7,783 nt of DNA from Candidatus Omnitrophota bacterium (GCA_016206585.1 JACQRE010000125.1:1-7783), one strand, 5' to 3'; shown: positions 1 to 6,322, counted from the stretch's first letter. Notes: generated from the letters alone by a model not told the origin. A program made the numbers and translations.

Positions 1-110
1 ATGTGGGGGTGGTCGTACACCGTCGGGCCGCACACGTACATCGTGACCTTCGGCGGCGCCAGCGGCGTGAACTCGTCAACCGACCGGGTGAGCGTGTTGT
101 AGAGTCTCAC
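1..110 (-). CDS. cysS: Cysteinyl-tRNA synthetase, N-terminal fragment (runs off window)
   Basis: Only the first 36 codons are present; the gene continues past base 1. The product would charge tRNA-Cys with cysteine in the cytoplasm (class I aminoacyl-tRNA synthetase). The reading begins VRLYNTLTRSVDEF and continues through MYVCGPTVYDHPH. This matches the family N-terminus: the RLYNTLTR opening strand, the first zinc-ligand cysteine at residue 27, and H36, which would be the first histidine of the HIGH nucleotide-binding motif. The start is a GTG at 108-110, chosen because the conserved LYNTLTR block follows at once and the cysE stop lies only 6 nt upstream. No clear Shine-Dalgarno sequence precedes it, so translational coupling to cysE is likely. 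The start codon sits inside a 10-bp palindrome, CTCACGTGAG (106-115), which may be chance. cysE-cysS adjacency is common and pairs cysteine synthesis with its charging. Identity is secure despite the short length. Confidence 0.93.
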   Translation of the reverse strand, partial: MRLYNTLTRSVDEFTPLAPPKVTMYVCGPTVYDHPH

Positions 111-116
111 GTGAGG

Positions 117-833
117 CTAGTGGTGGGGCTGGGACGGCGATGGCGACTTGCGGTGCTCTTTCAGGTGCTGCTCCAGCGCGTCGATCTCGTGCTGGAGGCT
201 CTCGAGCCGCTCGGTGAGCGGATCCGGCAGGTGCGTGTGGTCCAGGTTGATGCCTGGGAAGTGGCGGTCCTTCGTCCGCGTGATGCGGCCGGGCACCCCC
301 ACGACGGTCGAGTGGTCCGGCACGTCGCGGATCACGACCGCGTTGGCGCCGATCATCGAGTCGCGGCCGATGCGGATGTTGCCCAGCACCTTGGCGCCGG
401 CGCCGATCACGACGTTGTCGTCGATCGTCGGGTGGCGCTTGCCCTTCTCCTTGCCTGTCCCGCCGAGCGTGACCCCTTGGAAGAGCGTCACGTTGTCGCC
501 AAGGACCGCGGTCTCGCCGATCACCACCCCGGTGCCGTGATCGACAAAGAGCCCCCGCCCGATCGTGGCTGCGGGGTGGATCTCAATGCCGGTGAGCCAC
601 CGCGCGGCCGTCATGATGAGGCGCGGCAGGACGGGGACCCTGATGCGGTCCAGCGCGTGGGCGATGCGGTGGCAGACGATGGCGTGCAGGCCGGAGTAGG
701 TCAGCAGCACCTCGACGAGGTTCCGGGCGGCCGGATCCCGCTCGAAGCACGCCTTGACCTCGCGCTCGAAGAGGATGCGGATCGCCATCCCGAGCACCAC
801 GAGAATCCCAAGTGTCCACCAGATAATGGTCAT
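117..833 (-). CDS. cysE: Serine O-acetyltransferase
   Basis: A 238-residue serine acetyltransferase, which transfers acetyl from acetyl-CoA to L-serine to give O-acetylserine, the first step of cysteine synthesis. Residues about 82-185 form the left-handed beta-helix of hexapeptide repeats. Within it are IEIHPAATIGRG (83-94), DHGTGVVIGETA (98-109, with catalytic H99), QGVTLGGTGKEKGKRHP (119-135) and VVGVPGR (177-183). Position 84 is Glu where E. coli has Asp; this also occurs in short Gram-positive-type enzymes. Residues 200-226 are charged and heptad-like, perhaps a coiled coil. The N-terminus is short and hydrophobic (residues 3-22 resemble a membrane helix) before FERDPAARN, where the family alignment begins. 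The ATG at 831-833 was chosen because further upstream the frame only reads through the intergenic repeat and the ispF 3' end. An internal ATG at residue 16 is an alternative and would remove most of the hydrophobic segment. No clear ribosome binding site is seen; a hairpin repeat ends 6 nt upstream. Confidence 0.95.
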   Translation of the reverse strand: MTIIWWTLGILVVLGMAIRILFEREVKACFERDPAARNLVEVLLTYSGLHAIVCHRIAHALDRIRVPVLPRLIMTAARWLTGIEIHPAATIGRGLFVDHGTGVVIGETAVLGDNVTLFQGVTLGGTGKEKGKRHPTIDDNVVIGAGAKVLGNIRIGRDSMIGANAVVIRDVPDHSTVVGVPGRITRTKDRHFPGINLDHTHLPDPLTERLESLQHEIDALEQHLKEHRKSPSPSQPHH

Positions 834-839
834 TGGAAA

Positions 840-902
840 ATTCGGCGTGCGGAGTGCGGAGTGCGGAGTAATACTCCGAATTCCGCATTCCGAACTCCGA
901 AC
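840..902. repeat. Heptamer-built inverted repeat A, ispF/cysE gap
   Basis: The 76-bp gap between ispF and cysE is almost filled by an imperfect palindrome. The left arm (840-870) carries three tandem GTGCGGA units. The right arm (872-902), read on the minus strand, has GTTCGGA, ATGCGGA and ATTCGGA. By hand alignment 25 of 31 positions pair, with a single unpaired base at 871. The centre is GGAGTAATACTCC. On the minus strand the element ends 6 nt before the cysE start and begins 7 nt after the ispF stop. Function is unknown. There is no T-tract, so it is not a standard rho-independent terminator. Confidence 0.85.
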
Positions 903-909
903 TGCGCGA

Positions 910-1383
910 TCATGTTCTCTGCCTGGTGAGCAGGACCACGGCGTGCACCGCAATACCACTCTTGCCCGGCGCGAACCCCTCCGTCGTCTTGGCCTTCACG
1001 GAGATCCGCGCAGCGTCCACCTCGAGCAGCCGCCCGATCGCGCGCGACATGCGGGCTTTGTAGCCCACAAGCTTCGGCGCATCGGCAATCACCGTGGCAT
1101 CCACGTTGCCCACCCGCCAGCCGCGCCGTTTCACGGTGGCGTACGCGGCCCGGACGAACGTCCCGCTGTCGGCATTGCGGAATCGGGGATCGCCGGGCGG
1201 AAACTGCTCGCCAAGGTCCGGCTCGCCGAGCGCGCCGAACAGCGCATCGGCGACGGCGTGCAGCAGCACGTCGGCGTCCGAATGGCCCGCCAGGCCCCGG
1301 GAAGAGGGGACCCTCACGCCGCCGAGTTTCAGGGGACGCCGGCCGTTGAACCGATGGACATCGTACCCAATCCCAACGCGCAT
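910..1383 (-). CDS. ispF: 2-C-methyl-D-erythritol 2,4-cyclodiphosphate synthase
   Basis: A 157-residue cytoplasmic enzyme of the MEP isoprenoid pathway. It cyclises 4-diphosphocytidyl-2-C-methyl-D-erythritol 2-phosphate to MEcPP with release of CMP, acting as a homotrimer with a divalent metal. The length is typical. Visible motifs are GIGYDVHRF at 4-12 (metal ligands D8 and H10), AGHSDADVLLHAVADALFGA at 32-51 (third ligand H42), FPPGDPRF at 61-68, NVDATVIADAPKL at 93-105 and the late signature VKAKTTEGFAPG at 129-140. The ATG at 1381-1383 gives the canonical MRVGIGYDVHRF start. It lies 17 nt after the ispD stop, most of that gap being the arm of hairpin repeat B, and no good Shine-Dalgarno sequence is seen. 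ispD-ispF adjacency is very common; the intermediate kinase gene ispE is not in the window. Confidence 0.98.
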   Translation of the reverse strand: MRVGIGYDVHRFNGRRPLKLGGVRVPSSRGLAGHSDADVLLHAVADALFGALGEPDLGEQFPPGDPRFRNADSGTFVRAAYATVKRRGWRVGNVDATVIADAPKLVGYKARMSRAIGRLLEVDAARISVKAKTTEGFAPGKSGIAVHAVVLLTRQRT

Positions 1384-1387
1384 GAGT

Positions 1388-1483
1388 GAGCTTTCAGCGA
1401 TCAGCGTTCAGCGATCAGCCGAACAGCCCTTGAAGTCCTGTGTCTGCGTTTGCTGACAGCTGAAGGCTGATGGCTGATAGCTC
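1388..1483. repeat. Heptamer-built inverted repeat B, overlapping the ispD 3' end
   Basis: The left arm (1388-1419) is a run of TCAGCGA/TCAGCGT units. The right arm (1452-1483), read on the minus strand, is TCAGCCA, TCAGCCT, TCAGCTG. Hand alignment of the arms gives 27 matches in 32 positions around a 32-nt loop (1420-1451). Unlike the other elements in this window it lies mostly inside a reading frame: about 83 of its 96 bases fall within ispD, including the stop codon at 1401-1403. Its other edge is 4 nt upstream of the ispF ATG. It shares its heptamer core with repeat D, including the 17-nt string AGCTATCAGCCATCAGC. Confidence 0.85.
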
Positions 1484-2168
1484 CATTACGGCTCTTCAAA
1501 ATCGCTTCCGCCAGCCACAGGTCCTCTTTCGTCGTCACTTTGATGTTGAGGGGATCGCCGGGCACCATGCAGACTGGAAAGCCCGCGGACTCAACCACCG
1601 CGGCGTCGTCCGGAAACTGCGCCAGACCGCGGGGAGCCCTGGCGAGTGCCTCGCCGAACCAGTCGCGGCGGAACACCTGCGGCGTCTGCACGAACCACAG
1701 CGAGTCCCGGTCGAGCGTCAGCCGCACCGTCCGCCGGGCATCGACCGCCTTCACGGTCAGCGAGGCGGGCAGCCCGCATGCGACGGCACCGTGCCGTTTC
1801 GCGGCGCGCACCGCCTCATCGAGGAGGCGGCGGCTCAGACAGGGACGCGCCGCATCATGGACGAGGACCCACGCGGCCTGGGGCGGCACGGCGGCGAACC
1901 CGTTGGCTACCGACGCGGCCCGCGAGGCGCCGCCCTCGCGGGGCGGCAGGGCTTTGGTGATGCGCTCGCGGGTCAGCAGCGTCCTGACGGCCCGCCGATC
2001 CTCTGCGCGCACGACGAGGATGATCCACCGGATGGCGGGATGCTCCTGCAGGACCCGCAGGGTATGCGCCAGCATCGGCCGCCCGCGCAGCGGAAGCAGC
2101 GCCTTGTTGATCGGGCTGCCGAGGCGCATGCCGGAGCCCGCGGCCGGGACAATCGCCGCAACGGACAT
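1401..2168 (-). CDS. ispD: 2-C-methyl-D-erythritol 4-phosphate cytidylyltransferase
   Basis: A 255-residue MEP-pathway enzyme that couples MEP with CTP to give CDP-methylerythritol and pyrophosphate. Its nucleotidyltransferase fold shows the CTP-binding loop IVPAAGSGMRLG (6-17, basic R15 and K22), GGASRAASVANG (79-90), VHDAARP (103-109), RDSLWFVQTPQVF (154-166) and PGDPLNIKVTTKEDL (203-217, K210). The usual Asp-Thr of the central substrate loop reads Leu-Thr (L137, T138), a mild departure. The recognisable domain ends near residue 225 (LAEAILK). Residues 229-255 are encoded by hairpin repeat B, which also supplies the TGA stop, so the C-terminal tail looks acquired. The ATG at 2166-2168 follows the upstream stop codon after one base, implying translational coupling; no strong Shine-Dalgarno sequence is visible. 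Confidence 0.97.
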   Translation of the reverse strand: MSVAAIVPAAGSGMRLGSPINKALLPLRGRPMLAHTLRVLQEHPAIRWIILVVRAEDRRAVRTLLTRERITKALPPREGGASRAASVANGFAAVPPQAAWVLVHDAARPCLSRRLLDEAVRAAKRHGAVACGLPASLTVKAVDARRTVRLTLDRDSLWFVQTPQVFRRDWFGEALARAPRGLAQFPDDAAVVESAGFPVCMVPGDPLNIKVTTKEDLWLAEAILKSRNGAISHQPSAVSKRRHRTSRAVRLIAER

Positions 2169-2169
2169 G

Positions 2170-3180
2170 CTAATGCTTCGGAGGCGCGTTCTCGGGCCGG
2201 ACGAACACCATGCGCCCGGCGGCGGTCTGCAGGACGCTGGTCACGAGGCCGCGAATCGTCTGGCCGATGAGGGCGCGGCCGTTCTCCACGACCACCATCG
2301 TGCCGTCGTCCAGATAGGCGACGGCCTGATGGTGCTCCTTCCCCTCCTTGATGGGCTTGACCTCGAGCGTCTCCCCCGGCAGCACGACGGGCCGCAGCGC
2401 CTGGGCGAGCTCGTTGACGTTGAGCACGCCGACGTTCTGGAACTCGGCGATCTTGTTCAGGTTGTAGTCGTTGGTGACGACGCGGGTCCCCAGCATCTGG
2501 CCCAGCCTGACGAGCTTCGCATCCGTCTCGGCGATGCCGGGCAGGTCCTCCTCGTGGATGCGCACGTCCACGCTGTTGAGCTGCCGCAGTTGATTCAACA
2601 CCTCGAGGCCGCGCCGGCCGCGGCTGCGCTTGGTCGGATCGGTGCTGTCGGCCACCATCTGCAGCTCCTTCAGCACGAACCGCGGGATCACCAGCCGGCC
2701 CTCGACGAACCGCGTCCTGCACAGATCCACGATGCGCCCGTCGATGATCGCGCTCGTGTCGATGAGGTACGACTCCTCGCCGCGGTCGTGCCGGGCCAGC
2801 CGCACGTAGGGGATGATGACGTTGAACTCATCGCGGCCGCGCAGCGCCATCGCCATCCCGAGGTAGCAGAAGGCCCACGTCAGCACCACCCGGACGATCG
2901 ACGTCGTGCCCAGGTCCAGCGGGATGAGGGCGACGGCATCCGACACCAGCTTCGCCATGATGAGCCCGAAGAGCAGCCCGAAGACCGCGGCGGAAAATCC
3001 GCGGACTGACACCCGGCCGACCCGGTGGATGAACGCCTCGATCAGGACGAGGACCGCACCCGCCGCAGCCCCCAGCAGGGCGCGAAGCTCGATCGGCCAC
3101 CCCGCCGACTCGCCGACGACCTGCGAGCCAAGCAGCGCGCTGATGATGATGAACCCCACCCGCACGAACCTCAAATCCAT
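2170..3180 (-). CDS. yacL: YacL-like membrane-anchored PIN/TRAM-domain protein
   Basis: A 336-residue protein like B. subtilis YacL. The N-terminal ~115 residues hold about four hydrophobic segments (roughly 7-22, 33-52, 61-80, 94-112). A PIN nuclease-like domain follows (about 137-255) with the four expected acidic residues: D141 in LIDTSAIIDGR, E172 in FVLKELQ, D220 in ETDAKLV and D238 in TNDYNLNK. The C-terminal 60-70 residues (about 265-325, GETLEVKPIKEGKEHHQAVA onward) fit a TRAM nucleic-acid-binding domain. The family is therefore predicted to be a membrane-tethered ribonuclease; its substrate is not evident from the sequence. In Bacillus the gene sits between disA and ispD. Here ispD is kept 1 nt downstream, but radA is directly upstream and disA is absent. 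The ATG at 3178-3180 has a modest Shine-Dalgarno sequence, GAGCAGG, 5 nt upstream. Confidence 0.93.
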   Translation of the reverse strand: MDLRFVRVGFIIISALLGSQVVGESAGWPIELRALLGAAAGAVLVLIEAFIHRVGRVSVRGFSAAVFGLLFGLIMAKLVSDAVALIPLDLGTTSIVRVVLTWAFCYLGMAMALRGRDEFNVIIPYVRLARHDRGEESYLIDTSAIIDGRIVDLCRTRFVEGRLVIPRFVLKELQMVADSTDPTKRSRGRRGLEVLNQLRQLNSVDVRIHEEDLPGIAETDAKLVRLGQMLGTRVVTNDYNLNKIAEFQNVGVLNVNELAQALRPVVLPGETLEVKPIKEGKEHHQAVAYLDDGTMVVVENGRALIGQTIRGLVTSVLQTAAGRMVFVRPENAPPKH

Positions 3181-3185
3181 GAATA

Positions 3186-3192
3186 CCTGCTC
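3186..3192 (-). promoter_or_regulatory. Probable ribosome binding site of the yacL-like gene
   Basis: GAGCAGG on the minus strand, 5 nt before the ATG at 3178-3180. It is a partial match to the anti-Shine-Dalgarno complement and supports the chosen start. It lies just outside hairpin repeat C. Confidence 0.45.
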
Positions 3193-3197
3193 ATGTA

Positions 3198-3282
3198 AGG
3201 TGTAATGTTAGAAGTGTAATGTGTAATGGCAAAGCCGGGTTCGCGGTGTTCCATGACACATTACACAATCCACATTACACCT
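3198..3282. repeat. Heptamer-built inverted repeat C, radA/yacL gap
   Basis: It fills most of the 110-bp gap between radA and the yacL-like gene. The left arm (3198-3229) contains AGGTGTAATGT and then two tandem TGTAATG units. The right arm (3251-3282) is its complement. Hand alignment gives 26 of 32 matching positions, with five of the six mismatches clustered in one central 5-nt block. The loop is 21 nt (3230-3250). The element begins 8 nt after the radA stop and ends 17 nt before the next ATG. In Bacillus, disA would lie at this junction. Confidence 0.85.
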
Positions 3283-3290
3283 GATTCTTG

Positions 3291-4652
3291 TCATGTTCCG
3301 AGGGCTTGTTGGACCGCTTCACGCACGTCGCGCACCGGAACGACCTCGATGCCGTCCACCGCGTGGATGCCGCCGCGCTGGGCCGCCACGAAACAGCGTT
3401 GGAACCCGACCCGCTTCGCCTCGTGGATCCGCTGCGAGATGTTGGTCACCGGCCGGATCTCGCCGGTCAAGCCCACCTCGCCGACCGCCAGGTCCTGCCG
3501 GCTCGCCGGCCGCTCCTTGAGGCTGGAGGCGATCGAGATCGCGATGGCCAGATCCGCCGCCGGCTCCAGCAGCCGCACGCCGCCCAGCGACGACGCGAAG
3601 ACGTCCTGCTGCGCGAGCAGGTGCAGCCCGACCCGCCGCTCGAGCACGGCGAGCAGCATGGAGAGCCGGTTGAAGTCGACCCCGGTCGTGCGCCGGCGCG
3701 GCAGCCCCATGCCGCAGGGGCTGGTCAGCGTCTGCACCTCGACGAGCAGCGGGCGGCTCCCCTCGAGCGTCACCGTCACCATGCAGCCCGGCACCGCGTC
3801 GGTCCGGTCGCTCAGGAACAGCTCCGAGGGGTTGGACACCTCGACGAGCCCCTCCGCCGTCATGTGGAACACGCCCAGCTCGTACGTCGCCCCGAACCGG
3901 TTCTTCGTCGAGCGCAGCAGGCGGAAGCCGCTCGTCGCCTCGCCCTCGAAGTAGAGCACCGTGTCCACGAGGTGCTCCAGCACCTTGGGCCCGGCGAGGA
4001 AGCCGTCCTTCGTCACGTGCCCGACGAGGAAGAGCGCGCTGCGGCTCTCCTTCATCAACCGCACCAGCTCATAGGCGCACGCGCGCACCTGCCCCACCGA
4101 CCCGGGCGCGGAGTGCAGCGCCTCGGTCTCGATGACCTGGATCGAATCGATGATGACGACCTGCGGCTTGAGCTGCTTGACCGTCTCGATGATGGGCTCG
4201 AGCTGGGTCTGCGCGAGCAGTTGCACGTCCGACGCGCTCAAGCCCAGCCGTGTGGCCCGCAGCTTGGTCTGCCGCAGCGACTCCTCACCGCTCACGTAGA
4301 GAACGGGATGCCCGGACGATGCCAGCCCACCCGCCACGCTGAGGAGGAGTGTGGACTTGCCGATGCCCGGCTCTCCGCCCACCAGGGTCACCGAGCCCGG
4401 GACGATGCCCCCGCCCAGCACCCGGTCGAACTCGCCCAGCCCGGTTAAGACGCGCACGGCGTCTTCGAGCGACACGTCAGCCAGCCGGGTGGGTGCCTCG
4501 GCGTCGATCGCGCGCGTGCTGGTGGGGGACGCCGGCTCGACGATCTCCTCGACCAGCGTGTTCCACAAGCTGCAGCCGGGGCAGCGGCCGGCCCACTTGA
4601 TCGACTGCGCGCCGCACTGCTGGCAGACGTAGAGCGCTTTGAGTTTCGGCAT
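3291..4652 (-). CDS. radA: DNA repair protein RadA (Sms)
   Basis: A 453-residue RecA-like ATPase, about the usual family length. RadA promotes branch migration and processing of recombination intermediates, acting as a DnaB-like helicase on DNA. In order it shows an N-terminal C4 zinc finger (C10, C13, C24, C27), a RecA-type core with Walker A GGEPGIGKST (92-101), a Walker B strand VVIIDS (165-170), the RadA-specific KNRFG motif (250-254), and a C-terminal Lon-protease-like domain ending in the conserved block DLAVGEVGLTGEIRPV (387-402). The ATG at 4650-4652 gives the expected start MPKLKALYVCQQCG. No clear Shine-Dalgarno sequence is seen, and hairpin repeat D ends 14 nt upstream. clpC-radA linkage is widespread, but here three Mla genes intervene. 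The gene is complete with no odd residues. Confidence 0.98.
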   Translation of the reverse strand: MPKLKALYVCQQCGAQSIKWAGRCPGCSLWNTLVEEIVEPASPTSTRAIDAEAPTRLADVSLEDAVRVLTGLGEFDRVLGGGIVPGSVTLVGGEPGIGKSTLLLSVAGGLASSGHPVLYVSGEESLRQTKLRATRLGLSASDVQLLAQTQLEPIIETVKQLKPQVVIIDSIQVIETEALHSAPGSVGQVRACAYELVRLMKESRSALFLVGHVTKDGFLAGPKVLEHLVDTVLYFEGEATSGFRLLRSTKNRFGATYELGVFHMTAEGLVEVSNPSELFLSDRTDAVPGCMVTVTLEGSRPLLVEVQTLTSPCGMGLPRRRTTGVDFNRLSMLLAVLERRVGLHLLAQQDVFASSLGGVRLLEPAADLAIAISIASSLKERPASRQDLAVGEVGLTGEIRPVTNISQRIHEAKRVGFQRCFVAAQRGGIHAVDGIEVVPVRDVREAVQQALGT

Positions 4653-4666
4653 GTCGGTGAGCGGTC

Positions 4667-4727
4667 AGCTATCAGCCATCAGCTTTCAGCGAAGGATGCT
4701 TCTGCTGATAGCTGAAGGCTGACAGCT
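4667..4727. repeat. Heptamer-built inverted repeat D, mlaD/radA gap
   Basis: A compact hairpin of TCAGCNN units. The left arm (4667-4690) and right arm (4704-4727) match at 21 of 24 positions by hand alignment. The 13 bases between them contain a further GAAG/CTTC pairing (4691-4694 with 4699-4702), so with one bulged base the stem can close on a GATG tetraloop. The outer edge overlaps the mlaD TAG stop (4726-4728), and the other edge is 14 nt from the radA start. It belongs to the same heptamer family as repeat B about 3.2 kb away. Confidence 0.87.
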
Positions 4728-5472
4728 ACGGATTCTTTTTCGTCTGCTTCGGACGGGACAGCAACTTCCAGGGGTTCGCGCGGAGGTCCTCGACGAACAC
4801 GACCATCCGCTGGTAGAGCTCATCGTCGAACAGGAGCCGGCCCATGGTGCCCTCGCCGGACTCCACAGACGACATCGCCACGTTGAGCCGCTCGCCCAGC
4901 GCCTTCCAATTCCGGGTGGCGTCGCGGGCCTCCCGCATGGCTTCCTGAAGATAGATGCGCGCCTCCGGCGAAGCGACCAGGCTGTTCAGGCCCTGCAGCG
5001 TCTGTTTGAACTCGGTGAGCACCTCATTGGAGCGCTCGATGATCTGATCCGTCGAGACCGGCGGCTTGCCGACGAGCTGTCCCTCCGGTTCGAGCATCGG
5101 CCCCTGCCCGGCCCCGGGGCGGATGTCGAGGTACTTCTCGCCGAGCAGGCCGAAGGTGCTGATGGAAGCCTCATCGTCCGCGCGAACGCTCACCCGGGAG
5201 GGGAGGCGAACCAAGAGCTCGACCTTGGGGGCCGACCGGTCCTTCGGATAGACGATCTGGACGGTCTGGACCTTGCCCACCTCCACGCCGGCGTACTGCA
5301 CCGGCGAGCCGTCGGTGATCCCGTTCGCCGAATCGAACAGGACGCGCAGCTGGTAGCCGGGCTGGAAGGCGGTGGACAGGTCCCCGATCGCGAAGATGAA
5401 GAAGATGAACAGCGCCAACCCCGAGACCACGAACGCCCCGACCTTGATCTCCAACGACCAGCGCTGTGCCAT
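4726..5472 (-). CDS. mlaD: MCE-domain (MlaD-like) lipid-transport substrate-binding protein
   Basis: A 248-residue inner-membrane protein. In the Mla system MlaD forms a hexameric ring in the periplasm that passes phospholipid between the MlaFE transporter and periplasmic partners. One N-terminal membrane helix (about 12-29, FVVSGLALFIFFIFAIG) follows a short basic cytoplasmic start. An MCE domain (about 38-118) follows, with RVLFDSANGITDGSPVQYAG (43-62), VEVGKV (63-68) and FGLLGEKYLDIRPG (107-120). The rest is a mainly helical periplasmic region, ending in LRANPWKLLSRPK, a C-terminal motif seen in many MlaD homologues. It is longer than E. coli MlaD (about 183 residues) because of this tail. 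The ATG at 5470-5472 is supported by a good Shine-Dalgarno sequence and by the position of the membrane helix; the longer frame upstream only overlaps mlaF. The stop codon overlaps hairpin repeat D. Confidence 0.94.
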   Translation of the reverse strand: MAQRWSLEIKVGAFVVSGLALFIFFIFAIGDLSTAFQPGYQLRVLFDSANGITDGSPVQYAGVEVGKVQTVQIVYPKDRSAPKVELLVRLPSRVSVRADDEASISTFGLLGEKYLDIRPGAGQGPMLEPEGQLVGKPPVSTDQIIERSNEVLTEFKQTLQGLNSLVASPEARIYLQEAMREARDATRNWKALGERLNVAMSSVESGEGTMGRLLFDDELYQRMVVFVEDLRANPWKLLSRPKQTKKNP

Positions 5473-5475
5473 GGG

Positions 5476-5482
5476 CTCCTCT
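5476..5482 (-). promoter_or_regulatory. Ribosome binding site of mlaD
   Basis: AGAGGAG on the minus strand, 3 nt before the mlaD ATG at 5470-5472. It is the clearest Shine-Dalgarno sequence in the window, although the spacing is short. It lies in the 49-bp mlaF/mlaD gap, one of the three junctions without a heptamer hairpin. Confidence 0.65.
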
Positions 5483-5521
5483 AGCCACGTGTCACGAACA
5501 CGAGCGTCTCTTCTCCCTCTC

Positions 5522-6322
5522 TTAACGCGGCACGGAGGCGCGTGAGGACCACCGCGACAGCACGCGGCGGTCAGGCAGCCCCTCCTGGATGGGTCCCACC
5601 GCCTCCCCCTTGATGAACTGCTGTACGTACGGGTTCTTGGAGGCGCGGATCTCCTCGGGCGTCCCCACCTCAAGAATGTCCCCATTGTAGAGCATCGCAA
5701 TCCGGTCTGCCACCTTGTAGGCGCTGCGCATGTCGTGGGTGACCACCACCGACGTCACCTTGAGGCGGTCCCGCAGCGCGACGATGAGGTCGTTGATGAT
5801 GTCGCCCATGATGGGGTCGATGCCGGTGGTCGGCTCATCGTACAGGACGATGGACGGGCTTATGGCTAGCGCGCGCGCCAGCCCCACCCGCTTGCGCATG
5901 CCCCCCGAGAGTTCGGCTGGGTAGAGGCCATCCACGTCCTGCAACCCCACCAGCTGGAGGCACTCGTGGACCCGCTGGGCGATCGCCTCCGGGCTCATCG
6001 TCGTGTGCTCCTGCAGCGGAAAGGCCACGTTCTCGAAGGCCGTCATCGAGTCGAAGAGTGCGGCGCTCTGGAAGAGCATGCCGAACCGCATCCGCAGCGT
6101 GTCGAGCGCGGCCCCCGAGAGCTGGGCGACATGCTCGCCGTCGACCCGCACCAGGCCGCCGTCTGGCTTCATGAGGCCGATGATGTGCTTGAGCAGGACG
6201 GACTTCCCCGAGCCGGAGCGGCCGATGATGACCATCGTCTCGCCGGTTTGGATCGTCAGATTGGCGCGGTCCAGCACCTGGTGGCCGTTGAACGCCTTGG
6301 AGAGGTCCTTGATCTCAATCAT
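5522..6322 (-). CDS. mlaF: Mla-type ABC transporter ATP-binding protein
   Basis: A 266-residue ABC ATPase that powers the MlaE permease at the cytoplasmic face of the inner membrane. All nucleotide-binding motifs are present: Walker A GRSGSGKS (34-41), Q-loop Q85 in MLFQSAALFDSMTAFENVAF (82-101, typical of the MlaF family), signature LSGGMRKRVGLARAL (138-152), Walker B VLYDEP (159-164, catalytic E163), the D-loop region TTGIDP (165-170) and switch histidine H196 in VVTHD. The C-terminal ~25 residues (from about 242) are not conserved and are basic. The ATG at 6320-6322 starts the standard MIEIKDLSKAF. An in-frame TTG at 6344-6346 would add eight residues (MLLVAGLQ if initiated there), but those codons are read from the arm of hairpin repeat E, so it is unlikely. 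No Shine-Dalgarno sequence is seen; the hairpin edge is 8 nt upstream. Confidence 0.96.
   Translation of the reverse strand: MIEIKDLSKAFNGHQVLDRANLTIQTGETMVIIGRSGSGKSVLLKHIIGLMKPDGGLVRVDGEHVAQLSGAALDTLRMRFGMLFQSAALFDSMTAFENVAFPLQEHTTMSPEAIAQRVHECLQLVGLQDVDGLYPAELSGGMRKRVGLARALAISPSIVLYDEPTTGIDPIMGDIINDLIVALRDRLKVTSVVVTHDMRSAYKVADRIAMLYNGDILEVGTPEEIRASKNPYVQQFIKGEAVGPIQEGLPDRRVLSRWSSRASVPR

Noticed and set aside
3..929. Plus-strand open frame of 308 codons opposite cysE
   Set aside because: The minus-strand frame is a clear CysE with active-site motifs. The plus frame has no domain and ends in repeat-derived sequence.
834..959. Longer cysE product starting near 959
   Set aside because: The added residues are a translation of the intergenic heptamer repeat and the ispF 3' end, not conserved protein sequence.
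1540..3009. Long plus-strand open frame (489 codons) opposite ispD and the yacL-like gene
   Set aside because: Low-complexity Arg/Ala/His-rich translation with no recognisable domain. It is antisense to two well-identified genes, and such shadows are expected in GC-rich DNA.
3288..4448. Plus-strand open frame of 386 codons opposite radA
   Set aside because: Biased composition and no motif; it mirrors the radA coding strand in a GC-rich genome.
5473..5700. Longer mlaD product starting near 5700
   Set aside because: The extension overlaps mlaF and precedes a clear Shine-Dalgarno sequence and a canonical MlaD start at 5472.
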